From positions 1 through 64,000 of the forward strand of contig NZ_QSGS01000003.1 in the NCBI RefSeq assembly GCF_003467445.1: a stretch of DNA of 64,000 nt, written 5' to 3'. Positions 8,362 through 15,884 of this stretch are shown in pieces; the stretch's first letter is position 1; the number at the start of each line of letters is the position of its first letter. The notes beneath the pieces are model-generated. The model searched no databases. It worked only from the letters and a program-made list of their open reading frames with translations, and was not told where the DNA came from. This stretch comes from Exiguobacterium sp. AM39-5BH. Lineage in GTDB: Bacteria; Bacillota; Bacilli; Exiguobacteriales; Exiguobacteriaceae. The translations under genes were made by a program, and so were the position numbers.

Positions 8362-8943
8362 ATGAAATTGACGCGAGGACGTCTAGTAGAATTCGGGTTC
8401 GTATTGTTCATGGCGGTCATACTCGTCACGTCTATCATCGAAGGAGCCTGGTTTGACGCGAGCGTCGCTGGGGCGGGGATTGTGTCGGGATTGATTCCGT
8501 TCATTCTCGAGAAAACGTTCAAGACCGAGTTCGACGCCAAAATGAAAGTTGCCTATATCTTGTTCTTGTTCGCATCGCAATATTTAGGCTCGATTGTCGG
8601 ATTGTATTCGAACGGTTGGTGGGACACGTTTCTTCACGTGTTGAGTGGGGTCTTCTTAGCGTTTCTCGGCTTCGATTTTTTGTCTCGACTCGAAGAAGAT
8701 ATTCGGCTCGAGATGCCGAAACGATTCGTTTTCGTCTATATCGTCGTCTTTGCGATGGCCGGGGCGGCACTTTGGGAAATGTATGAATTTACCTCAGACT
8801 TAGTGTTGAAGACGACGATGCAAGGGAACGGCAACGAAGACACGATGGTCGACATCGTCGCGGGGTCGCTCGGCGGCATCATCGCAGCTTTACTCGTGAC
8901 TGAGATTCACCGGAAAGAACAAGATAAGAAACATAAGGAATGA
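8362..8943 (+). CDS. Multi-pass membrane protein, DUF2238/YjdF-like
   Basis: This protein of about 193 residues has some five predicted membrane segments. The motifs WWDTFLHVLSG, ALWEMYEF and DTMVDIVAGSLGG are typical of the DUF2238/YjdF-like group; their conserved His, Glu and Asp sit next to membrane segments. The function is unknown. ATG 8362 is preferred, 9 bases after AAGAAGG; an in-frame ATG at 8302 lacks a clear ribosome site. A terminator follows at once, so it is probably monocistronic. Confidence 0.7.
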   Translation: MKLTRGRLVEFGFVLFMAVILVTSIIEGAWFDASVAGAGIVSGLIPFILEKTFKTEFDAKMKVAYILFLFASQYLGSIVGLYSNGWWDTFLHVLSGVFLAFLGFDFLSRLEEDIRLEMPKRFVFVYIVVFAMAGAALWEMYEFTSDLVLKTTMQGNGNEDTMVDIVAGSLGGIIAALLVTEIHRKEQDKKHKE

Positions 8944-8956
8944 AAGCGATTTCGAA

Positions 8957-8984
8957 ACGCCCGAGCATAGCTCGAGCGTTTTAT
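8957..8984 (+). terminator. Rho-independent terminator before katA
   Basis: AACGCCCGAGC (8957-8967 approximately) pairs with GCTCGAGCGTT with one mismatch and an ATA loop, followed by TTATTT. It isolates the catalase gene from the upstream membrane-protein gene. Confidence 0.75.
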
Positions 8985-8999
8985 TTGTAATAATTATTA
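8985..8999 (+). promoter_or_regulatory. PerR-like box 1 upstream of katA
   Basis: TTGTAATAATTATTA matches the B. subtilis PerR consensus TTATAATNATTATAA at 12 of the 14 defined positions. It lies about 50 bases before the catalase start, where a peroxide-sensing repressor would be expected. Related Fur and Zur boxes are similar, so PerR is inferred from the gene controlled. Confidence 0.6.
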
Positions 9000-9021
9000 T
9001 CTTTTAATATCATTAACTTTG

Positions 9022-9036
9022 TAAGAATGATTATAA
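9022..9036 (+). promoter_or_regulatory. PerR-like box 2 upstream of katA
   Basis: TAAGAATGATTATAA has the same 7-1-7 layout with a perfect right half (ATTATAA) and two mismatches on the left. It is centred 37 bases downstream of box 1 and lies just before the ribosome site AGAGGAGG. Confidence 0.5.
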
Positions 9037-9051
9037 AGAGGAGGCAACAAT

Positions 9052-10521
9052 ATGGACCAACATCGTCGTCTAACTACTAACCAAGGCGTCCCAATCGGGG
9101 ATAACGCCAACTCCATTACAGCGGGTCGCCGCGGCCCGACGCTTCTCGAAGATTATCAGTTAATTGAGAAACTCGCACACTTTGATCGTGAGCGTGTGCC
9201 GGAACGGGTCGTTCATGCCCGTGGCGCCGGAGCCCATGGTGTCTTCAAAGTTAAAAATAGCATGAAACGATATACTAAAGCCAAATTTTTGCAGGAAGAA
9301 GGACAAGAGACACCGGTCTTCGCTCGCTTCTCAACCGTCATCCATGGTCTTGGCTCACCAGAGACGCTTCGTGATCCACGTGGATTCTCGGTCAAGTTTT
9401 ACACAGAAGAAGGGAACTATGATTTCGTCGGAAACAACTTGCCGGTCTTCTTTATCCGGGACGCGATCAAATTCCCGGACGTTATCCACTCGCTCAAACC
9501 GGACCCACGGACGAACTTGCAAGACCCGGATCGTTTCTTCGACTTCATGTCGCTAACGCCGGAATCGACAAGCATGCTCATTCACTTGTTCAGCGATGAA
9601 GGGATTCCAGCTTCATACCGTCATATGCGCGGTTCATCGGTCCACTCCTTCAAATGGGTCAACGAATACGGAAACACGGTGTACATAAAACTCCGTTGGG
9701 TCCCGAAACAAGGTATTCAAAACTTGTCGATGGAAGAAGCGGCGAAAGTACAGGCCGAAGACTTCAACCATGCGACACGCGACTTGTTCAACGCCATCGA
9801 AGAGGGCGACTTCCCAGAATGGGATCTCTACGTCCAAATCCTCGACCCAGCCGATATGGATAACTTCGACTTTGATCCGCTTGATGCGACGAAAGACTGG
9901 TTCGAAGATGTCATCCCGTATCAACTCGTCGGGACAATGACGCTCAACAAGAACGTCGACAACTACTTTGCCGAGACGGAATCGGTCGGCTTCAACCCGG
10001 GCGTGCTCGTTCCTGGAATTCAGCCGTCGGAAGATAAGATGCTACAAGGTCGTCTGTTCTCGTATTCGGACACGCAACGTTACCGCATCGGCGCGAACTA
10101 CTTGCAGCTCCCGATCAACTGCCCGTTCGCCCAAGTGTCGAACAACCAACGTGATGGCGCGATGCCGTTCAAACAACAGACGAGCCCGGTCAACTATGAG
10201 CCGAACCGCTATGAGGACGCACCGAAACCGGATGCGGCTTATATCGAAACGGAACAGCCGCTCACAGGCGTAGCTGGCCGTCAAAAAATCGAGAAGACGA
10301 ATGACTTCGGTCAAGCCGGCGAAGTATACCGTCGCTACTCGGAAGAAGAGAAGACGGCACTCGTGAACAACTTGGTGGCACACATCAAAGAAGTTCGCCA
10401 TGAGAACACGGTGTTGCTCTTGATTTGCAACTTCTATCGGGCCGACCGCGACCTCGGTGCGCGTCTATCGGAAGCACTGAACGTCGATATCACACCGTTC
10501 TTGAGTCAAGTGACGGAATAA
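9052..10521 (+). CDS. katA: Catalase, monofunctional heme type (KatA)
   Basis: This cytosolic catalase dismutates hydrogen peroxide. At 489 residues it fits the small-subunit clade. The distal histidine is at residue 55 (RVVHARGAGAHG), the conserved Asn is in YDFVGNNLPVFF at about 128, and the heme-ligand tyrosine is in RLFSYSDTQRYRIG at about 338. AGAGGAGG precedes the ATG. Two PerR-like boxes in the 70 bases upstream point to peroxide induction. It is flanked by terminators on both sides and is probably transcribed alone. Confidence 0.96.
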   Translation: MDQHRRLTTNQGVPIGDNANSITAGRRGPTLLEDYQLIEKLAHFDRERVPERVVHARGAGAHGVFKVKNSMKRYTKAKFLQEEGQETPVFARFSTVIHGLGSPETLRDPRGFSVKFYTEEGNYDFVGNNLPVFFIRDAIKFPDVIHSLKPDPRTNLQDPDRFFDFMSLTPESTSMLIHLFSDEGIPASYRHMRGSSVHSFKWVNEYGNTVYIKLRWVPKQGIQNLSMEEAAKVQAEDFNHATRDLFNAIEEGDFPEWDLYVQILDPADMDNFDFDPLDATKDWFEDVIPYQLVGTMTLNKNVDNYFAETESVGFNPGVLVPGIQPSEDKMLQGRLFSYSDTQRYRIGANYLQLPINCPFAQVSNNQRDGAMPFKQQTSPVNYEPNRYEDAPKPDAAYIETEQPLTGVAGRQKIEKTNDFGQAGEVYRRYSEEEKTALVNNLVAHIKEVRHENTVLLLICNFYRADRDLGARLSEALNVDITPFLSQVTE

Positions 10522-10531
10522 AAGTTACGCA

Positions 10532-10565
10532 ACAGAGATGCAATTACGTATCTCTGTTTTTGTTT
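10532..10565 (+). terminator. Rho-independent terminator after katA
   Basis: ACAGAGAT (10532-10539) and ATCTCTGT (10550-10557) pair perfectly around a 10-base loop and are followed by TTTTTGTTTG. Confidence 0.85.
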
Positions 10566-10574
10566 GTCAGCTTA

Positions 10575-10601
10575 TTGAGGTACAAGTTGGTTGAACCTCA
10601 A
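10575..10601. promoter_or_regulatory. Inverted repeat upstream of the nitroreductase gene
   Basis: TTGAGGT (10575-10581) and ACCTCAA (10595-10601) are perfect inverted copies 13 bases apart, about 54 bases before the nitroreductase ATG. The layout suits a dimeric repressor operator. The regulator is not identifiable. Confidence 0.35.
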
Positions 10602-10654
10602 AAATTGTCCTGAGCCCGTCCATATGCCAAGATAAGAAAAAAGGGGGATGTTTC

Positions 10655-11404
10655 ATGAACCAAGTCATCGATACATTATTGAATCACCGCTCCGTCCGCT
10701 CGTTCACGGACGAAACGTTAACCGCCGAACAAATCCGACTCATCATCGAGAGTGCCCAGCGCGCCTCGACGTCGAGCTTCATTCAAGCGTATTCCATCAT
10801 CGGAGTGACCGACCCGGAGAAGAAAGCACGGCTCGCCGAGATCGCCGGTAACCAGCAATACGTCATCGACAACGGTCACTTCTTCGTCTTCTGCGCCGAC
10901 TTGTATCGACACGAGTTGATCGGGGAACTGCGGGACGCCAACGTGAATGCGACGCTCGAGACGGACGAGAAGCTGCTCGTCGCGGTCATCGATGCCGCCC
11001 TTGCATCTCAAAACGCGGTCGTGGCCGCTGAATCGATGGGTCTCGGCATCTGCTATATCGGTGGGATTCGCAACGACATGTTCGCCGTGAAGGAAGAACT
11101 TGGCCTGCCAGAGCGGGTGTTGCCGCTATTCGGACTTGCCGTCGGTGTCCCGGCGCACGTCGAAGGTAAAAAACCGCGTCTCCCGTTCGAACATATTTAT
11201 CACGAGAACACATACGTCGCCGACGCCGATCAATTGAAACAAGAACTCGATGCGTACGATGCGACGATACACGACTACTACGCGGCACGCGGGTCGAACC
11301 AACGAAGCGACACGTGGACTGGACAGATGGGACGGATGTTATCGAAACCAACCCGGCTCGACGTGAAAGATTTCCTGAAGACACAAGGCTATTTGAAGCA
11401 ATGA
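10655..11404 (+). CDS. NfsA-type NADPH-dependent flavin nitroreductase
   Basis: This 249-residue nitroreductase-family protein binds FMN and reduces nitroaromatics, quinones or flavins by two-electron steps. The N-terminal HRSVRSFTDE is the FMN phosphate-binding motif. The region AAESMGLGICYIGGIRND at about 127-144 and the C-terminal extension with Arg-rich residues are typical of the NfsA branch. GGGGG lies 8 bases before the ATG. A strong terminator separates it from the convergent TlpA-like gene. Confidence 0.88.
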   Translation: MNQVIDTLLNHRSVRSFTDETLTAEQIRLIIESAQRASTSSFIQAYSIIGVTDPEKKARLAEIAGNQQYVIDNGHFFVFCADLYRHELIGELRDANVNATLETDEKLLVAVIDAALASQNAVVAAESMGLGICYIGGIRNDMFAVKEELGLPERVLPLFGLAVGVPAHVEGKKPRLPFEHIYHENTYVADADQLKQELDAYDATIHDYYAARGSNQRSDTWTGQMGRMLSKPTRLDVKDFLKTQGYLKQ

Positions 11405-11407
11405 CAA

Positions 11408-11434
11408 AACCGCCGATTTGATCGGCGGTTTTTA
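11408..11434. terminator. Terminator after the nitroreductase gene
   Basis: AACCGCCGAT (11408-11417) and ATCGGCGGTT (11421-11430) form a perfect 10-bp stem with a 3-base loop, followed by TTTAATTT. AACA/AAA-rich sequence on the other side may let it also end the convergent TlpA-like gene. Confidence 0.85.
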
Positions 11435-12552
11435 ATTTGTCTGCGCTTTGAGCCAGGCGTGATCGATTGCTCCGAACTGCTTGGCGACGATGACGCCATT
11501 TTCATCAAGGACATACGTCGTCGGCATCGCTTGAATCCGATACGCCTCCCCGACGATCCCGTTCTCGTCGTAGACGACTTCGAACGCATCTTCATACGGG
11601 GCGACGAATGATTCGGCATCAGCGACATCCCGTTCGCTCGTCGTCGTATTGACGGCGACGATGGATACATCGTCTTGTTCACGGGCAAACTTGGCCATGT
11701 CCGGCATCTCGGCCCGACACGGTGGGCACCACGACGCCCAGAAGTTGACGACGATCCGTTCGCTGCGCAACTCACTCAAGTTGAACGTCGTCCCATCCGT
11801 CCGCTTCAATTCGAAGTTCGGCGGCACTTGACCAATGTTCAAACCGGTCTGAGACGAACCGGCTTCGAGTCGTGGTGTCTCGTCTGGTAGGCTGGCGTTG
11901 ATGATGGCGAGCAGGACGAGAAGGGCGATTCCATATTGGACCGTCTTTTGAGAGGGCCGCGCCATATATACGGCGATGGCGACGAGCCCGACGAATAAGA
12001 TTAGTCCCCACCATTCGAACGTGCCGGTGACATAAGTCCCGATCAACCAAATTGAACATGCACCGACCCCCGTCCAGAGCAGCGCTCCGAGCGTTGGTGT
12101 CCGCATCCAGCGCCACGTCGCTACGAGCAACAAGCTGACGAGGGCGGCCATATAGAGATGGAGCGGTTGCGGCGACGAAAGCAGCGGGAGTGTCCCATAT
12201 TTCGGGACGACGAGCGTCATCGCCAACCAAAGGAACAAGGCCGAGAACACCCAATAACCACGAGGTGAGCATCGAGCCTGGACACGAAGAATACGGTCAC
12301 ACCGGCGGCGATGAGCAGTGACCATGTGCCTCCGGTCGCATAGAGGGACAAGGCGAGACTTCCCGTCGAGGCGAGTCCGAGGACGATGGCGCTCCCTTTC
12401 CAGGCGAGGAACCCGGCGAACCATGTACCGAGGATGGCATCTCGTTCTTTTTCGGCCAACCCGATTTTTCTGAAACCGATGTAGAGTATGAGCAGGCTGG
12501 CCATCATCGCCAGTACATCAAGTCGAACGTTCAATGGACCGATCGCAATCAC
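11432..12552 (-). CDS. Polytopic membrane protein with C-terminal TlpA/ResA-like thioredoxin domain (one-base frameshift as read)
   Basis: The gene starts at 12552, where the start lies 9 bases after AGGAGG. The first ~95 residues are membrane segments resembling the start of the Lgt (prolipoprotein diacylglyceryltransferase) family. The frame then breaks near 12264, where CAC-CTCG on the coding strand is one C short; restoring it gives SRLDAHPRGYWVFSALF and an unbroken product of about 373 residues. More membrane segments follow. The C-terminal ~140 residues are a thioredoxin fold with WASWCPPC and cis-Pro AMPTTY. It is probably an extracytoplasmic thiol-disulfide reductase. The Lgt resemblance of the N-terminus is tentative. 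Confidence 0.75.
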
Positions 12553-12570
12553 ACAATCCCTCCTAGAGAA

Positions 12571-12600
12571 AAAGCGCCCAGACGAGTGGACGCTTTCTTT
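12571..12600 (-). terminator. Terminator after the MBL-rhodanese gene
   Basis: On the minus strand, AAAGCGTCCA pairs with TGGGCGCTTT around a 6-base loop, with one mismatch, followed by TTCTC. It lies between the MBL-rhodanese gene and the TlpA-like gene. Confidence 0.7.
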
Positions 12601-12615
12601 GTTTGTAGGTTAGCA

Positions 12616-14016
12616 TTAGCCGATTTGTTCTGCATTGAGGACAGTCTTCATCGCGCCGTAGCCACCGAGGATGTTTTGGATATCCTTGTAGCCGAGTGAT
12701 TGAAGCACGCTCGCGGCCATCCGTGAACGGACGCCTGACGCACAGTGAACGGCGATCGTTTGGTCTTTCGGGAGACCTTCATGGTCGCGTGCCAGTTTAC
12801 CGAGTAGGATGCGCTCGGCTTTCTCGTAGTGGCTCGCGTTCCATTCTGTCGCATTCCGGACATCGAGGACGAAAACGTCACCTTTTTCCGCCGACTCGAT
12901 TGCTTGTTCCGCTGTCACGTCCGTGTACGTTTCCGTCAATAACTCTTGACCGAGCTCTTCGACTGGGACGACGAAGCGGAGACGGTCGAGACCGATCGAT
13001 TGGAGGTCCGTCTGCACTTGTTCGACGTCTTCCGCGCTCGCGATGAGCGTGATGTCTTTGTCGAAGTTGACGAGCCAGCCGGCCCATGAGACGAACTTTG
13101 TGTTGTATGGGATGTTGATTGTGCCTGGGACGTGTCCTTTGGCAAACTCTTCCCCTTTACGTGTATCGACGACTTGTGTCTCTTCGACGAGCGTATCGAG
13201 GCGGTCCGTGCCGACGATTTCTGGACGAGCGATCTCGTTCGTGACTTGGATGCCTTCTTTGTTCACTTTCTTCATCATCGCGAAGTAGTTCGGCGGTTCT
13301 GGTTGGTCCGTCGTCAACTCTTTGATGAACGCATCTTTGTCTGTCATTTGAAGCGCCCAGTTCGTCGCTTTCTCGTAACCGACCGTCGATGTCGGGATGG
13401 CACCGAGCGCTTTTCCGCAGGCACTTCCGGCACCATGGCCCGGCCAAACTTGAACGAAGTCAGGAAGATCTTTGAACTTTTTGAGCGAGTCGAACATTTG
13501 CTCGGCACCGATCGCTGTTGTTCCTTTTACACCGGCTGCTTCTTCGAGTAAGTCAGGACGACCGATATCGCCGACGAAGACGAAGTCGCCTGTGAAGATC
13601 CCCATTGGTTGTGTTTGGTTCCGGTCGTAGAGCAAGAACGAGATATGTTCTGGCGTGTGACCTGGTGTATGCATGACTTCGAGTGTGACGTTACCGACTT
13701 TGAACGTGTCGCCGTCTTTGACGAGTTTTGAGTCGATGTCTTTCGCGAACGCATATTTCCATGACGCATCACCTTCGTCCGAGATGTAAGCCGTTGACCC
13801 AGTGCGTTTCGCAAGCTCGAGGGAACCTGAGACGAAGTCGGCGTGGATGTGAGTCTCAGCCGTCGCGACGATTTTCATGCCTTCTTTTTCAGCTTCCTGA
13901 AGATAAGGCGTGATGTTGCGGGCCGGGTCGATGACGACGGCCTCGCCGGTCATTTGGCAACCGACCATATAAGATGCTTGTGCTAATTTTTGATCATAGA
14001 AATAACGTAATAACAT
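12616..14016 (-). CDS. Persulfide dioxygenase-rhodanese fusion (CstB-like)
   Basis: This 466-residue protein has an N-terminal metallo-beta-lactamase domain of the ETHE1 type, with HIHADF at residues 56-61 and HTPGHTPEHI. Two rhodanese domains follow, at about 265-345 and 365-455. The last has an active-site Cys in VHCASGVRSRM; the first has no Cys at that position. CstB of Staphylococcus aureus has the same domain types and oxidises low-molecular-weight persulfides to thiosulfate. Neighbouring rhodaneses and a TauE exporter support a role in sulfide/persulfide detoxification. The ribosome site AGGGGG overlaps a half-copy (GGGGTAT) of the CsoR-like operator. Confidence 0.88.
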   Translation of the reverse strand: MLLRYFYDQKLAQASYMVGCQMTGEAVVIDPARNITPYLQEAEKEGMKIVATAETHIHADFVSGSLELAKRTGSTAYISDEGDASWKYAFAKDIDSKLVKDGDTFKVGNVTLEVMHTPGHTPEHISFLLYDRNQTQPMGIFTGDFVFVGDIGRPDLLEEAAGVKGTTAIGAEQMFDSLKKFKDLPDFVQVWPGHGAGSACGKALGAIPTSTVGYEKATNWALQMTDKDAFIKELTTDQPEPPNYFAMMKKVNKEGIQVTNEIARPEIVGTDRLDTLVEETQVVDTRKGEEFAKGHVPGTINIPYNTKFVSWAGWLVNFDKDITLIASAEDVEQVQTDLQSIGLDRLRFVVPVEELGQELLTETYTDVTAEQAIESAEKGDVFVLDVRNATEWNASHYEKAERILLGKLARDHEGLPKDQTIAVHCASGVRSRMAASVLQSLGYKDIQNILGGYGAMKTVLNAEQIG

Positions 14017-14083
14017 GTGGCATACCCCCTAAGAATAGTTGACTGTAACGATTGTGTTTTTTAACTGTAAATATAGAAGATTG

Positions 14084-14380
14084 TTAGACCGTTTCACCTG
14101 TCCAGCTCATCATGCCGCCATCGACGTTGACGACATTAAAGCCGAGTGAGTCGAGGTATGCCGAAGCGTTCATGCTTCGCCCGCCTGCCGCACAGATGAC
14201 GTAAATCGGTTTCGAACGATCGAGATCATCCACTTTCGCACCGAATTCAGAGAGTGGGACATTTTTCGCTTGCTTGATGTGGCCACCTGAAAATTCGTCT
14301 GTCTCTCGAACATCAATCAAGTTGAGCGTCTCATCAGATTGAAGCAACGTTTCTAATTCAGTCGTCGAAATGGTTTTCAT
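14084..14380 (-). CDS. Single-domain rhodanese sulfurtransferase
   Basis: This 98-residue cytosolic rhodanese has the active loop CAAGGRS (Cys at about 69), a conserved DVRE at about 29-32 and a C-terminal GGMMSW. It probably shuttles sulfane sulfur. I chose ATG 14380 because AAAGGAG precedes it; upstream in-frame codons cross the divergent promoter. It lies 67 bases upstream of the MBL-rhodanese gene on the same strand, so the two are probably co-transcribed from the operator region. Confidence 0.88.
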   Translation of the reverse strand: MKTISTTELETLLQSDETLNLIDVRETDEFSGGHIKQAKNVPLSEFGAKVDDLDRSKPIYVICAAGGRSMNASAYLDSLGFNVVNVDGGMMSWTGETV

Positions 14381-14442
14381 AAGTTTGAAATCTCCTTTGT
14401 GGTTAACAAATTTTTGAAATGAGGTTCTTTCGTTGTTTTTAA

Positions 14443-14460
14443 TATACCCCCTGAGGTATA
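14443..14460. promoter_or_regulatory. CsoR/CstR-type operator between divergent rhodanese genes
   Basis: TATACCCCCTGAGGTATA has perfect TATACC/GGTATA arms around six bases, including a C-run. This is the layout of operators for the CsoR family, whose CstR branch senses persulfides. It lies 63 bases before the minus-strand rhodanese start and 34 before the plus-strand one. No csoR/cstR gene is in the window, so the regulator must be elsewhere. Confidence 0.55.
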
Positions 14461-14493
14461 ATGAATGCAAGAAAAAGAATCGGAGGTCAGAAA

Positions 14494-14865
14494 TTGAAAA
14501 AATTAATGCTGATTTTATCAATTTTAGTGCTGGTGACGGTGGGAATCGTTATTTTTACATCGAATGCGAGTAAAATTACAAAAATCGATGTCAAAACACT
14601 ACAAAACAGATTGGAAAACGAAGAAATAACCTTGTTAGACGTCCGAGAAGTGGACGAATACGTGGGGGGGCATATCGAAGGAGCGATGAACGCACCACTT
14701 TCTTCATTAAATGAAACCGAATTACCTTATCCGAAAGATGAGCCGATCTATGTCATCTGCCGGAGCGGAAATCGAAGCGCCCAAGCGGCACAACTGTTGA
14801 AAGAACGTGGCTACACTGAAGTTTATGATGTCTCGGGCGGTATGATTGCCTGGGAACAAAAATAA
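14494..14865 (+). CDS. Membrane-anchored rhodanese
   Basis: This 123-residue protein has an N-terminal membrane segment at about residues 4-22 and one rhodanese domain with active loop CRSGNRS and the conserved DVREVDEYVGGHI. I chose TTG 14494 because GGAGG at 14482-14486 sits 7 bases upstream. The in-frame ATG at 14461 touches the operator and would add a polar stretch before the anchor. The domain may lie outside the membrane, in contrast to its divergent cytosolic neighbour. It is 42 bases from the TauE gene. Confidence 0.82.
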   Translation: MKKLMLILSILVLVTVGIVIFTSNASKITKIDVKTLQNRLENEEITLLDVREVDEYVGGHIEGAMNAPLSSLNETELPYPKDEPIYVICRSGNRSAQAAQLLKERGYTEVYDVSGGMIAWEQK

Positions 14866-14907
14866 AAACTTACATATTATATAGGGTAGGGAATGGGAGG
14901 AATTGAT

Positions 14908-15687
14908 ATGGAATTTGGATTTATCATCACCATCTTTTTGATCGGCTTTATCGGGTCGTTCATTTCAGGGATGGTCGGAATTGGCGGATCGATTATTAAA
15001 TATCCGATGTTGTTGTATATTCCACCGCTCCTCGGCTTCGCTGCGTTCAGCGCCCACGAAGTATCGGGGATCAGCGCGATTCAAGTCTTCTTCGCGACGA
15101 TCGGCGGAATTTACGCATACCGGAAGGGCGGTTATTTGAACAAACAGCTCATCTTGTATATGGGTGTCGCCGTCTTGATCGGGAGTTTCATCGGAGGCTA
15201 CGGCTCGACGCTCTTGTCTGAGAACTTGATTAACGTCGTTTATGCCGTGCTCGCGACCATTGCGACAATCATGATGTTCTTACCGAAAAAGAACGTCGAG
15301 GATGTTCCGCTCGACCAAGTCACATTCAATAAAGTGATCGCATCGAGCTCGGCGTTCATCGTCGGGGTGGCAGCAGGGATCGTCGGGGCAGCAGGAGCGT
15401 TCATCTTGATGCCAATCATGCTCGTCGTGCTCCGGATTCCGACGAAGATGGCGATCGCGAGTTCGCTTGCCATCACGTTCATCTCGTCAATCGGTTCGAC
15501 GGCAGGGAAAATCATCACCGATCAAATCGTATGGCAACCTGCCGTCATCATGATCATCGCTAGTTTGATCGCGGCTCCAATCGGCGCGAACGTCGGCAAG
15601 AATATGAAGACGAAGTCACTGCAGATGATTTTAGCGCTCCTCATTTTAGCGAGTACAGTAAAAATTTGGATGGATATCATCGGTTAA
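14908..15687 (+). CDS. TauE/SafE-family sulfite/anion exporter
   Basis: This 259-residue polytopic protein has about eight membrane segments and two glycine-rich repeats, GMVGIGGSIIKYPML near the N-terminus and GIVGAAGAFILMP at about 165, as in TauE/SafE transporters. Beside persulfide-oxidising and rhodanese genes, it probably exports sulfite or thiosulfate. ATG 14908 follows GGGAGG by 7 bases and is preferred over the ATG at 14893. A terminator follows. Confidence 0.85.
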   Translation: MEFGFIITIFLIGFIGSFISGMVGIGGSIIKYPMLLYIPPLLGFAAFSAHEVSGISAIQVFFATIGGIYAYRKGGYLNKQLILYMGVAVLIGSFIGGYGSTLLSENLINVVYAVLATIATIMMFLPKKNVEDVPLDQVTFNKVIASSSAFIVGVAAGIVGAAGAFILMPIMLVVLRIPTKMAIASSLAITFISSIGSTAGKIITDQIVWQPAVIMIIASLIAAPIGANVGKNMKTKSLQMILALLILASTVKIWMDIIG

Positions 15688-15711
15688 TCGAATCACTCTT
15701 AAATGGCTACT

Positions 15712-15737
15712 AAGGCGACTTGGTCGTCTTTTTTTGT
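15712..15737 (+). terminator. Rho-independent terminator after the TauE gene
   Basis: AAGGCGAC (15712-15719) and GTCGTCTT (15723-15730) pair with one G-U and a TTG loop, followed by seven T-rich bases. Confidence 0.8.
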
Positions 15738-15884
15738 GTAATAATCGCAATCGAATTGTTAAGTTTGTGTATAGTTGGAAACGTCAATTAGTTGAATCGG
15801 GTTCACAAGAACGTTAAAATAAAGGCTATACGTCTAATAAAGAAAATGACCTTGTAACTTGAATCCTATGTAAGGAGTGTATAC

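Noticed and set aside
14461..14493. ATG 14461 as start of the membrane rhodanese
   Set aside because: It abuts the operator and adds a polar lead before the anchor; TTG 14494 has GGAGG at the right distance.
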